Assembly: GCA_965214295.1 (NCBI GenBank) | Contig: OZ243944.1 | Location: 1,054,001-1,118,000, forward strand | Direction of reading: 5' to 3' | Length of the DNA stretch: 64,000 bases | DNA from: JAJDUF01 sp965214295 | GTDB lineage: Bacteria; Chloroflexota; UBA11872; UBA12225; JAJDUF01 | In this document: piece after piece, positions 52,398-61,001 of the stretch | Layout of the letters: every line of letters begins with the position of its first letter | How positions within the stretch are numbered: the stretch's first letter is position 1 | The notes under the pieces: generated by a model | The model's database searches: none | Told to the model about the DNA's origin: nothing | Seen by the model: the letters and a program-made list of their open reading frames with translations, nothing else | Position numbers and translations under genes: made by a program

Positions 52398-55037
52398 TCA
52401 TCCCCGGCTCTCTCCGCAGGGTGGGGAGAGGAGTCCGAGCGCCCAACCCACCGCTCGGTCAAAGAGCCGCACCGCCTCACCCGTGCTCCGGCGAAACGTG
52501 TCGTGCTGCCAGAACAGGAAGACCGTCCTAGCCTTTGCGGTTTGCCCATTCAATAACTCGGCTCCCGTCTCCGCCGCCAAGATAGCATAGTCGCCACCAA
52601 ACAGCTGTTTTGCCAGTACTTGCACCCCTGGGCCATTGGACGGCCAGGCGACACTGAACGTATCGGGCCGGCGCACTACCCGGAGCGGCTGATCAACGGA
52701 TAGCCCCGCGGTGATCGCATGACCAGCGTCTACAATCCGAATGGCTGTTTGCTCAGGGCGCGTACCTCCCTGAGGGGACAGTGGCGCGCCTGTCGCCAGC
52801 AGCAGCGGTTCCCAGAAGATGAGCGGCGTAGCGGTTTGGGTATAGCCCACCGCCGGGTCGAGAGACTGAATACTGGAGCTGATCAAGAGCAGATCGTGAC
52901 TCGCGGCGACCTGTGCTGGATCATGCTGACGGCCTTCGTCGGTGCCGATCACGGTGACTGTCACGCCCCGCGCTTTGAGGTGCGCCATGACGGCGGCATC
53001 ACCCAGGGTCAGTTGCGCGGGGTGCCCCACCAGCAGGGCAACCCGGGTGTCCGACGGCAGCGGCGGCGGTGCTAGGTCATCCAGTACCAGGAAGTTCGGG
53101 AGCAGCGGCCGCAGCGTCTCCGGATCCCTCAACTGGCACAACTGCTGCTCACTGACGGCCAGCGCATCCGCGATCCATTGCAGCGCCGCTTCCCACCGTG
53201 CTACCGCCACAGCTGGCTCCTGCTCGGGCAGCCAGCGGACCGCCTCCGCCGCGATGGCCGGGCGCAACTCGGTGCCGAGCGCGGCGAGACGGTCGCGGAC
53301 GGACTCGGTGGCCAGGGCCCCAGCCAGATGGCGCTCGACCTGGGCGATGAAGTAGGCTTGATACTGGGGACTGGCGAGGAGGCTGGCCAGGATTGAGATG
53401 AATGGGCCGCCGCGACTAATCGCTGCTTGGCCGAAAGAAACGTCCTGTCCTTGACGCAAGCCAAAGGTCCACTCAGCATCCCACACGAACAGCCGCCACC
53501 GAGCATCAGGCCCAGCACGCCTTCGGGCCGCATACCAATTGTTGCGGCCCCAGTCGATGTTTCCGGCCCACAGGTTAAGGATGATGAAGGAAGTGAAGTT
53601 ATCAACGTCAAGCTGCTGCAATGCCTGTTCATACGGCACCGCTGCACTCAAGTCTGCGCCAGTAATCCAGCTCACAAACGCATCCCACGCTTCATGCTCC
53701 CCAAGGCTGCGAACTATATCCCAGTCTTCATGGTCAAAATGTGTGGCCAGGAAGCGCTCGTCAATCCGCTCGGCCAGGTTATATAATCCCCAGTAGTCCC
53801 CGTTCAGATAAAGCTCCACCCAGCGCCCCTGGGCCGCCAATTGCCCCATGGCTCCGTGCAGGTCCCGCACCAACTGATCCCGCACGTATACTGCCTTAGC
53901 CTCATGCCCCAACCAATTATCGTTGCCCCCGCCTCGCAACACCAGCCGGTCATACGTCTGCCCCAGTTCAGCCCCAAACAGCGGGTGCGTCAGCTCGGTC
54001 GGCCCATACTCCCCCCGGAAGTACAGCCGGAACGACTGCTTGGCTTGCAGCCGGCTCAGATTCCCGTGGATACGCAGCCCAGCACCCACACTGAAGTCCA
54101 CCTCCCCTTCCGGTGACAGCCACTGCACCAGCACCGGCCGCTCCCAGCGCCGCCCTCGCTCCTCCGCATTGGTGTAGATGCCGGTGTCCGCATCCCACAG
54201 GTGGGCTGGGTCCGTGACTAGCGAGAGCACCGGTAGACCAGTGCTCTCGCTCACCAGATACGTTGCCGTGGTCACGGCACTCACCGGCACGACCTCGCGC
54301 AGCGCCACCGCTCGCAGCACCGTCGTCTCCTTCACTTCCAAGGGCGCTATGTACGCCTGCCCATCCACCGTCGGATCGGTCCCATCCAGCGTGTAGTACA
54401 CCGTGGCTCCCCCGACCGGTGCTTGGAGCCGCACCGCCACCGGGCCGGCAAAGCGGCCACTGCCCGGCGTGACCACCACCGGCGGCGCACCCGGCGCTGC
54501 CCGCAGGGTATGCCGGGCTGTATTCGCCGCGTCGGGTGTCGGAATCAGGAAGGACACCCACTCACCGGATGTTGTTCCCAGCCGCCCCAACGAGACATTT
54601 GCCTCCTGTGCCCCGAACGTCACCTCATCCACCACTTGCCCGTCCGGACCGAACAAGCCCACGTACTCCCCGCCGCGGCTCAGGCGGAAGCTCGTGTGCC
54701 AGCCTTCCGGCGTCACTTGATCTGCCCCGGACGCCCACACCACCAGAAAGGCACCCGGCGCCAACGTGGCGGCTGGCAGGGACCACTTGGCCGGCTCGTC
54801 GGGATCATCGGTGAGGGTGTAGCCGGCGAGGGAGATGGGCGTGTCCGTAGGGTTGTGTAGCTCGATCCAGTCAGAGTAGCGGCCCTGGTCATCGGCCACT
54901 GTGCGCGCATTCGCCGCCTGGACCTCGGTGATGAGGACGCCGGGGGTGGCGGCCTGCGCCACTGGCGTGCCGCTAGTCAGCAGGACCAGGAGCAGCCCCA
55001 GGGCCAGGGCACAGCCAGAGGGGATCAACCGACGCAT
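52398..55037 (-). CDS. secreted CotH kinase-like protein with lamin-tail and amidotransferase-like domains
   Basis: This intact protein is about 879 aa. Signal peptide to about residue 30; lamin-tail domain (ITEVQAANARTVADDQGRYS, about 36-155); chitobiase-like repeat (VYYTLDGTDPTVDGQAY, about 210-226); CotH kinase domain (KQSFRLYFRGEYG, LYLNGDYWGLYNLAERID, FVWDAEWTFG, about 330-535). A C-terminal Rossmann-like region (VALLVGHPAQLTLGDAAVMAHL, about 685-880) resembles ThuA/class I amidotransferase folds. CotH proteins phosphorylate spore-coat or surface proteins. It is followed upstream by a paralogue 59 bases away. AAGAG 7-9 bases upstream supports the ATG at 55037. Confidence 0.9.
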   Translation of the reverse strand: MRRLIPSGCALALGLLLVLLTSGTPVAQAATPGVLITEVQAANARTVADDQGRYSDWIELHNPTDTPISLAGYTLTDDPDEPAKWSLPAATLAPGAFLVVWASGADQVTPEGWHTSFRLSRGGEYVGLFGPDGQVVDEVTFGAQEANVSLGRLGTTSGEWVSFLIPTPDAANTARHTLRAAPGAPPVVVTPGSGRFAGPVAVRLQAPVGGATVYYTLDGTDPTVDGQAYIAPLEVKETTVLRAVALREVVPVSAVTTATYLVSESTGLPVLSLVTDPAHLWDADTGIYTNAEERGRRWERPVLVQWLSPEGEVDFSVGAGLRIHGNLSRLQAKQSFRLYFRGEYGPTELTHPLFGAELGQTYDRLVLRGGGNDNWLGHEAKAVYVRDQLVRDLHGAMGQLAAQGRWVELYLNGDYWGLYNLAERIDERFLATHFDHEDWDIVRSLGEHEAWDAFVSWITGADLSAAVPYEQALQQLDVDNFTSFIILNLWAGNIDWGRNNWYAARRRAGPDARWRLFVWDAEWTFGLRQGQDVSFGQAAISRGGPFISILASLLASPQYQAYFIAQVERHLAGALATESVRDRLAALGTELRPAIAAEAVRWLPEQEPAVAVARWEAALQWIADALAVSEQQLCQLRDPETLRPLLPNFLVLDDLAPPPLPSDTRVALLVGHPAQLTLGDAAVMAHLKARGVTVTVIGTDEGRQHDPAQVAASHDLLLISSSIQSLDPAVGYTQTATPLIFWEPLLLATGAPLSPQGGTRPEQTAIRIVDAGHAITAGLSVDQPLRVVRRPDTFSVAWPSNGPGVQVLAKQLFGGDYAILAAETGAELLNGQTAKARTVFLFWQHDTFRRSTGEAVRLFDRAVGWALGLLSPPCGESRG

Positions 55038-55096
55038 CGCAATCTCTTCTGTAGAGCAAGGTCGCCAGTGCTGCACAGCCTACTCATTTGCTCGGC

Positions 55097-57739
55097 TCAA
55101 GTGCCAGCGGCCGGAGAGAGGCCGAGCGCCCAATCCACCGCCCGGTCAAAGAGCCGCACCGCGTTCCCCGTGCTCTGGTGGAAAGTGTCGTGATGCCAGA
55201 ACAGGAAGACCGTCCTGGCCTTTGCGGTTTGCCCACTCAATAACTCGGCTCCCGCCTCCGCTACCATGAGCGCCGCATCGCTACCCGTCAGATGCCTTGC
55301 CAGTACGTGTACCTCGGGGCCGCTGGGTGGATAGGACACACTGAACGTATCGGGCCGCGTCACCACCCGGAGCGGCCGGCCGACAGGCAGCCCGGCGGGT
55401 AGCCCCGCGGTGATCGGATGGTCCGGGTCGACAATCCGAATATAGATCTGCTCCGGGCGCGTGCCGCCCCAGCGCGCCAGTTGGGTCGCCTCCAGTAGCA
55501 GCGGCGCCCAGAAGATGAGTGGTGTCGTCGTCTGGGCATAGCGCGCCGCCGTGTCGAGCAATCGGACACCGGAGCTGATCAAGAGCAGGTCGTGGTTTGC
55601 GGCGACCTGCGTTGGATCATGCGCGCTGTCCTCGTCGGTCCCGATCAGGGTGACCATCACGCCCCGCGTCGCCAGATGGGACACGATGGCGGCATCGCCC
55701 GGCGCCAACTCCGCAGAGTTATGCACCAACAGGGCAATCCGGGTACCCGGTGGCAGCGGGAGCAGCGGCGGCCGGTCGTCCGACACCGGAACAACGGGAA
55801 GCAACTGCCGCAGCGTCTCCGGGTCGCTCAACCGGCGCAGCCGCTGGGCATTGGCCGCTAGCGAATCCGCGACCCGTTGCAGCGCGGCTTTCCACTGCGC
55901 CACCGCCGCCGCCGGTTCCTGCTCGGGCAACCAGCGGGCCGCTTCCGCCGCGATGGCCGGGCGCAGCTCCGTCGTGAGCGCGGCGAGACGATCCCGCACA
56001 GATTCGGCGGCCAATGCCCCGGCGAGATGCCGCTCGACCTGTGTAGTGAAGTAGGTTTGATACTGCGGACTGGCCAGCAGACTGGCCAAGATCAGTGAAC
56101 TGTCCAAACCACCGTAAATCACTACTTGACTAAAGGAAACGTCCTCGGCGGCATCGATCTCCTGCCCCAAGCCCAAGGTCGTCTCGGCGTCCCACACGAA
56201 CAGCCGCCACCGAGCATCGGGACCAGCACGCATTCGGGCCGCATACCGATTGTGGCTGCCCCAATCGGTGTTTCCGGCCCACAGGTGCAGAATGATGAAG
56301 GAGGTGAAGTTCTCGATATCGAGCTGTTGTATTGCCTGCTCATACTGATTCGCCGCACTCAAGTCTGCGCCGGTAATCCAGCCCACAAACGCATCCCACG
56401 CTCCATGCTCCTCGGTGAGAACCAGGTCCCAGTCGTCATGGTCGAAGCGCGTGGTCAGGAAAGCATCGTCAATGCGCTCGGTGAGGTTGTACAGCCCCCA
56501 GTACGTCCCGTTCAGGTACAGCGTCACCCAGCGCCCCCGGGCCGCCACTTGGCCCATTGCCCCGTGCAGGTCCCGGACCAACTGGTCCCGCACGTAGACT
56601 GCCTTAGCCTCATGCCCCAACCAACTATCGATGCCCCCTCCTCGCAACACCAGCCGGTCATATGTTTGCCCCGGCACCGCCCCGAACAGCGGATATGCCA
56701 ACTCGGTCGGACCATACTCCCCCCGGAAGTACAACCGGAATGACTGCTTGGCCAACCTCCGGCCAGAACCGCCGTGGATACGCAATCCTGCCCCCACGTT
56801 GAAGTCCGGCTCGCCCTCCGGGGATAGCCACTGCACCGTCACTGGCCGCTCCCAGTCCCGGCCGCGCTCCTCCGCGTTGACATAGATCCCCGTCTCTTCA
56901 TCCCACAGGTGGACCGGGTCCGTTACCAGCGACACCACCGGCAGGCCGGTGCGCTCTCCCACCAGGTACGTCGCCGTGGTCACGGTGCTCACCGGCACGC
57001 CGTCATCCAGCGCAACGGCCCGCAGCACCGTCGTCTCCCGCAACTCCAGCGGCGCCATGTATGCCTGCCCGTCCGCCGTCGGATCGGACCCGTCCAGCGT
57101 GTAGTACACCGTAGCTCTCCCGACCGGCGCTTCCAGATGCACCATTACCGGGCCGGCAAAGCGGCCGCTGCCCGGCGTGACCACCACCGGCGGCGCGCCT
57201 GGCGCTGCTCGTAGGCCACCGGTATTCGCCTCGCCTGGTGTTGGCGTTGCAAACGCTACCCACTGGTCGGATACCGTCCTCAGCCGCCCCAGCGAGACAT
57301 CCGCCTGCTGTGCCCCGAACGTCACCTCGTCCACAACCTGCCCCTGTGGCCCGAACAAGCCGACGTACTCCCCGCCGCGGCTCAACCGGAAGTTGGTGTG
57401 CCAACCATCCGATGTCACCTGGTCGCGGCCGGAGGCCCAGACCAGCAGAAAGGCCCCCGGTGCCAGGGTGGCGGCCGGTAGGGACCACTTGGCTGGCTCG
57501 TCGGGATCGTCGGTGAGGGTGTAGCCAGCGAGGGAGATGGACGTAGCCGTGGGGTTGTGCAACTCGATCCAGTCAGAGTAGCGACCTTGGTCGTCGGCTA
57601 CCGTGCGGGTATTCGCGGCCAGGACCTCGGTGATGAGGAGGCCCGGCGCGGCGGCTTGGGCCGCCTGGGGGAAGATAGCCAGCAGGGCCAGGAGTAGCCC
57701 CAGCATAAGCACTCGACTAGGGGGGATCAGCCAACGCAT
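55097..57739 (-). CDS. secreted CotH kinase-like protein, tandem paralogue
   Basis: An 880-aa paralogue of the neighbour at 52398-55037 with the same domain order: signal peptide, lamin-tail domain, chitobiase-like repeat, CotH kinase (KQSFRLYFRGEYG, LYLNGTYWGLYNLTERID, FVWDAETTLGLG) and C-terminal Rossmann-like domain. Its kinase segment reads WDAETT where the neighbour has WDAEWT; the Asp is kept. A short loop LPAGLPVGR follows the HPITAG segment. AAGG 9 bases upstream of the ATG at 57739 is preferred over the ATG at 57763. It is upstream in the same direction and may be co-transcribed with the other. Confidence 0.9.
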   Translation of the reverse strand: MRWLIPPSRVLMLGLLLALLAIFPQAAQAAAPGLLITEVLAANTRTVADDQGRYSDWIELHNPTATSISLAGYTLTDDPDEPAKWSLPAATLAPGAFLLVWASGRDQVTSDGWHTNFRLSRGGEYVGLFGPQGQVVDEVTFGAQQADVSLGRLRTVSDQWVAFATPTPGEANTGGLRAAPGAPPVVVTPGSGRFAGPVMVHLEAPVGRATVYYTLDGSDPTADGQAYMAPLELRETTVLRAVALDDGVPVSTVTTATYLVGERTGLPVVSLVTDPVHLWDEETGIYVNAEERGRDWERPVTVQWLSPEGEPDFNVGAGLRIHGGSGRRLAKQSFRLYFRGEYGPTELAYPLFGAVPGQTYDRLVLRGGGIDSWLGHEAKAVYVRDQLVRDLHGAMGQVAARGRWVTLYLNGTYWGLYNLTERIDDAFLTTRFDHDDWDLVLTEEHGAWDAFVGWITGADLSAANQYEQAIQQLDIENFTSFIILHLWAGNTDWGSHNRYAARMRAGPDARWRLFVWDAETTLGLGQEIDAAEDVSFSQVVIYGGLDSSLILASLLASPQYQTYFTTQVERHLAGALAAESVRDRLAALTTELRPAIAAEAARWLPEQEPAAAVAQWKAALQRVADSLAANAQRLRRLSDPETLRQLLPVVPVSDDRPPLLPLPPGTRIALLVHNSAELAPGDAAIVSHLATRGVMVTLIGTDEDSAHDPTQVAANHDLLLISSGVRLLDTAARYAQTTTPLIFWAPLLLEATQLARWGGTRPEQIYIRIVDPDHPITAGLPAGLPVGRPLRVVTRPDTFSVSYPPSGPEVHVLARHLTGSDAALMVAEAGAELLSGQTAKARTVFLFWHHDTFHQSTGNAVRLFDRAVDWALGLSPAAGT

Positions 57740-57883
57740 GGGGACAGCCTTGCTACCACGCATGCAGTGGGAAAGCCTAGGGTCCGTCCATTCCCAAGCG
57801 ACGATGACTCCGAGGCTAACGGTCCGCTCATGGATAATTAATCATACCTAATCGGGTATTGTGCTAAGGAATATCAGCAGAGT

Positions 57884-58564
57884 CTAGGGTTCGTCGTAGC
57901 CGTCGGGGACAGCCGCGCCGCGTTCCTGCCAGAGGTCGCGGACGACGGCGTAGGCCACGCTTGCAGGGAAGCCGCGGCGAGTGAGGAAGCCCCCCAGGCG
58001 GCGAGCAAAGGTCTCGAAGTCCGCGCGGGCGAGTCGCGCCAGCCGCGGGCCCGCCGCGCGACGGGCCTGTGTGTAGGAATCGCCGGCTGCCGACGCCACG
58101 GCCTGCTCGGCCACGTGACCGGCAATGCCATGCTGGAGCAGCTCGTGCCGCAGGAGGGCAGCCCCGCGAGGGCTGGTCCGCTGCCGGGTCTCTATCCATC
58201 GCTGCGCGAACGCTGCGTCATCGAGGTAGCCCAACTCTTCGAGCCGAGCGACGACCCGCTCAATAATCGTCGGGGAATAATCCTGGCGCAGCAGCCGGGT
58301 GCGTAGCTCGGCCACGCTGCGGGCGCGCTGGCCGAGGAGCCGCAGCGCAACCGCCATGGCCGCCTCGCGTTCGTCGGTGCCCGCCAGCGTGGCCAGCGCG
58401 TCTGCCGAGAGGTACTGCCCCGGACGGAGCTGCCGGGCGGCGGCGGTGAAGGCGCTGATTTCGCGGGACAGGCGACCGTCCAAGTAAAGCTGCAAGCGGC
58501 CGGCCTTGCCCGGTACAGCCTTCAGAGCGGTAATCGTGCCCTCGGCAGGTGTGTCGGCGGTCAT
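57884..58564 (-). CDS. recX: regulatory protein RecX
   Basis: A 226-aa helical protein of the RecX family, which inhibits RecA filaments. Repeats with LLGQRARSVAELRTRLLRQDY, LEELGYLDDAAFAQRWIETR and LGGFLTRRGFPASVAYAVV match the three-helix RecX modules. The start ATG at 58564 is chosen because the family fold begins soon after it; the longer frame lies over the upstream gene. It follows the glycosyltransferase gene by 17 bases. Confidence 0.87.
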   Translation of the reverse strand: MTADTPAEGTITALKAVPGKAGRLQLYLDGRLSREISAFTAAARQLRPGQYLSADALATLAGTDEREAAMAVALRLLGQRARSVAELRTRLLRQDYSPTIIERVVARLEELGYLDDAAFAQRWIETRQRTSPRGAALLRHELLQHGIAGHVAEQAVASAAGDSYTQARRAAGPRLARLARADFETFARRLGGFLTRRGFPASVAYAVVRDLWQERGAAVPDGYDEP

Positions 58565-58581
58565 GGTAGCTTGGTCATCGG

Positions 58582-59610
58582 TCAGACGCTCGCCAGCACC
58601 TCCCGCAGGTGGCGAAAGCGTCGCCATACCGTTGCCGGCGTGGGGACCGGCTCTATCCACGCGCTTACATCGTCCCAGGTTGCGGTACGCCGGGCCTGAA
58701 TCCGCTGCCGCTCGGCCACCAGCTCCCGCCAACGACGCAGCGCGGCCCAACGGCCGAGCAAGCCGCTTCTGTCTCGGTAGGCAAGCAGCGCCCAGAGCGT
58801 CGCCGCGAGGTCGTATCCGATAATCGCGCTGCCATACCGCAGCAGTGGGCGACTAGGTAGACAGCGGGCCAGCACGGCGAGCTTGTTGCGCCCCAGGTGC
58901 CACAGCTTGAACGGCGAGCCTTCGCCCGCGCTGGCCGAATGGAGATGACGCACCACCGCTGCCGGTTCGTACACGCACTTCCACCGCCGGAGGCGGGCAC
59001 GCCAGGCGAGATCAACGTCCTCCAGGTACATGAAGAACGACTCGGCAAAGAGGCCCACGTCGTCGAGCATGGCGCGCCGATAGAGCGCCGCCCCGGCCGA
59101 GGCGCCAAAGACTTCCGTCGCCGGACCGGGCCGATGACGCGCGGCGCCCACCTCTCGGTCCCAGGCGATGCCGGCCCGGTCGAGGGCGATACCGGCGGAG
59201 TTGACGACCGCGGGCCGGCTGGCAAAGACGAGCTGCGCGGCACAACTGCCGATGCTCGGGTCCGACTCTGCGGCCGCGACGAGCGCCGCCAGCCACCCCG
59301 GCTCGGGCCAGGCGTCGTTGTTCAGCGTGGCTACGAAAGGGGCACAGGACTCGCGAATGGCTAGATTGTTGCCGGCGGCAAAGCCCAGATTGCGCTTGCT
59401 AGCCAGAATCCGCACGGGCGCCGCCGGCGGCGAAGCGGCCAGGGTAGCGGATAGACGCCGGAGCCAGTCGAGACTGCCGTCGCCGGACCCGTTATCAACA
59501 ACGACGACCTCATACGGCACGCCGCGCTGTGCGAGCACCGGCGGCAAGCAGCGGCGTAGTAAGGAGAGGCCGTTCCAGTTCACGACGACGACAGTGACGA
59601 GCGGAGACAT
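58582..59610 (-). CDS. GT2 family glycosyltransferase
   Basis: A 342-aa GT-A transferase. It opens VTVVVVNWNGLSLLRRCLPPVL, then VVVDNGSGDGSLDWL and NNDAWPEPGWLAALV (DxD-like position). FMYLEDVDLAWRARLRRWKCV carries the acidic motif of rhamnosyltransferase-like enzymes. A helical C-terminus follows. It probably builds the polysaccharide exported by the wzm/wzt genes at 60-63 kb. The ATG at 59610 has only a weak ribosome site. Confidence 0.87.
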   Translation of the reverse strand: MSPLVTVVVVNWNGLSLLRRCLPPVLAQRGVPYEVVVVDNGSGDGSLDWLRRLSATLAASPPAAPVRILASKRNLGFAAGNNLAIRESCAPFVATLNNDAWPEPGWLAALVAAAESDPSIGSCAAQLVFASRPAVVNSAGIALDRAGIAWDREVGAARHRPGPATEVFGASAGAALYRRAMLDDVGLFAESFFMYLEDVDLAWRARLRRWKCVYEPAAVVRHLHSASAGEGSPFKLWHLGRNKLAVLARCLPSRPLLRYGSAIIGYDLAATLWALLAYRDRSGLLGRWAALRRWRELVAERQRIQARRTATWDDVSAWIEPVPTPATVWRRFRHLREVLASV

Positions 59611-59628
59611 GATGATCGAGCCGTAAGG

Positions 59629-59634
59629 TACAAT
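59629..59634 (+). promoter_or_regulatory. candidate -10 box of the small gene at 59661
   Basis: TACAAT in GGTACAAT, 27 bases before the TTG start; no -35 visible. Confidence 0.35.
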
Positions 59635-59660
59635 CGCCTCAGTAGCAGGGAGTAACGACC

Positions 59661-59951
59661 TTGGCAGCATCAGAGCCAGACAGCGAACTCGCGCACCTCG
59701 GTCCGATAGCCCGGATGATGATAGCCGTTGCCGGCCACGCGATCACCAGCCACATTCAGGTTCGTGCCCTGGTTGAACTGCTCATCAGTCAAGGGGTCGT
59801 GGACCGCGAGGCGCTCGAAGCGCAATACAGCCTCATGCGAATACACGAGCTGGAAGCGACGATTGACGAGTGGTTCCCGCCCGACATTGCCGTCCACCTC
59901 AAGGAGGCCATCCAGGAGGGCGGGGCGGACAGCGCCGCGGCCGACGGCTAA
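59661..59951 (+). CDS. small hypothetical protein, 96 aa
   Basis: A helical protein (HIQVRALVELLISQGVVDREALEAQYSLM) ending in an acidic stretch. I do not recognise the family. Start is TTG at 59661, supported by AGGGAG 8 bases upstream and a TACAAT box just before it. It is transcribed away from the GT2 gene and towards wzm. Confidence 0.6.
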   Translation: MAASEPDSELAHLGPIARMMIAVAGHAITSHIQVRALVELLISQGVVDREALEAQYSLMRIHELEATIDEWFPPDIAVHLKEAIQEGGADSAAADG

Positions 59952-60112
59952 ACGGGTAGCCATCCGTGCCGTCGGCGCGTTCTAGCCGTGGAGCGCGACC
60001 GGAGGTCTCCTGTCAGCAGCAGTCTACCGCCGCAGCGTGCTACAATCGCCCGGTTCAGGCACCCGCTGTGGTGCCGGTCCGGTTGCTGTCCCCGCTAACA
60101 AGGCAAGCTCCT

Positions 60113-60943
60113 GTGCGTTTCCTGCCAGCCACCCTCGACGTCCTGCGTGAGACATGGGCATACCGCGATCTGTTGCGGAACCTCGTGGCGCGCGATCTCA
60201 AGACTCGCTACAAGCGGTCGGTGCTGGGGTTTGCCTGGTCGTTTCTCAACCCCCTGTTCATGGTGATGATCTTCACGGTGGTCTTCACCGTGATAGCCAA
60301 AGCGCAGAACGTCCCGAACTACCCACTGTTCGCCTTGTGCGGCCTGTTAGCGTGGAACTTCCTCGCCGGATCGGTCTCCGGCGCAGCCCGCAGCATCGTC
60401 GGGAATGCCCACCTGATTGACAAGGTCTATTTCCCGCGCGAGCTACTGCCGATCTCGGTCGTGTTCTCCAATCTGATCAACTTTGTTCTGAGCCTCGTCG
60501 TCTTCTTTGTCCTGCTGCTGCTGTTTCGCGTTCCCCTGTCCTGGTGGGTGTTGAGCCTGCCGATAATCATCGCTGTGCAGTTTGTGCTCGTCGTCGGTCT
60601 CGCGTTGATCGTGGCGGCGCTGAACGTATTCTACCGCGATGTCGAGCACGTGTTGGACGTGGGACTGCTGGCGTGGTTCTTCTTGACGCCGATCTTCTGG
60701 GAGTTGGAGCTGCTACCCAACAAGCTGCCGCTGCCCTGGGGCGGCAGCGGCGTGGATGTCTGGCTGCTGGAGTATCGCCTGAATCCGATGGCGTCGCTCG
60801 TCACCGACTATCGCTATATTCTGCTCTATGACTACGGCATTATCCGGCATACTGTCGTGCCCTTGGCCGTCGGGCTGGTCTGTCTGGTGGTGGGCTGGTA
60901 TTTCTTCCGCCGCAACGCCCACCGCTTTGCCGAGGAGATCTGA
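60113..60943 (+). CDS. wzm: polysaccharide ABC transporter permease (Wzm-type)
   Basis: A 276-aa membrane protein of the TagG/Wzm family. After a cytosolic segment with DLLRNLVARDLKTRYKRSVLGF it has about six membrane helices, for example VVFSNLINFVLSLVVFFVLL and WVLSLPIIIAVQFVLVVGLAL. The coupling loop includes DKVYFPRELLPI. The GTG at 60113 has AAGG 9 bases upstream and gives a length typical of the family; the open frame extends up to 59966. A TACAAT box lies at 60044. With Wzt it exports an undecaprenyl-linked glycan. Confidence 0.88.
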   Translation: MRFLPATLDVLRETWAYRDLLRNLVARDLKTRYKRSVLGFAWSFLNPLFMVMIFTVVFTVIAKAQNVPNYPLFALCGLLAWNFLAGSVSGAARSIVGNAHLIDKVYFPRELLPISVVFSNLINFVLSLVVFFVLLLLFRVPLSWWVLSLPIIIAVQFVLVVGLALIVAALNVFYRDVEHVLDVGLLAWFFLTPIFWELELLPNKLPLPWGGSGVDVWLLEYRLNPMASLVTDYRYILLYDYGIIRHTVVPLAVGLVCLVVGWYFFRRNAHRFAEEI

Positions 60944-61001
60944 CACACTGACGAATCGCTGTTGGGTTGGGACTCAGACCCAGCCCAGCCCCCGAAAACG
61001 C

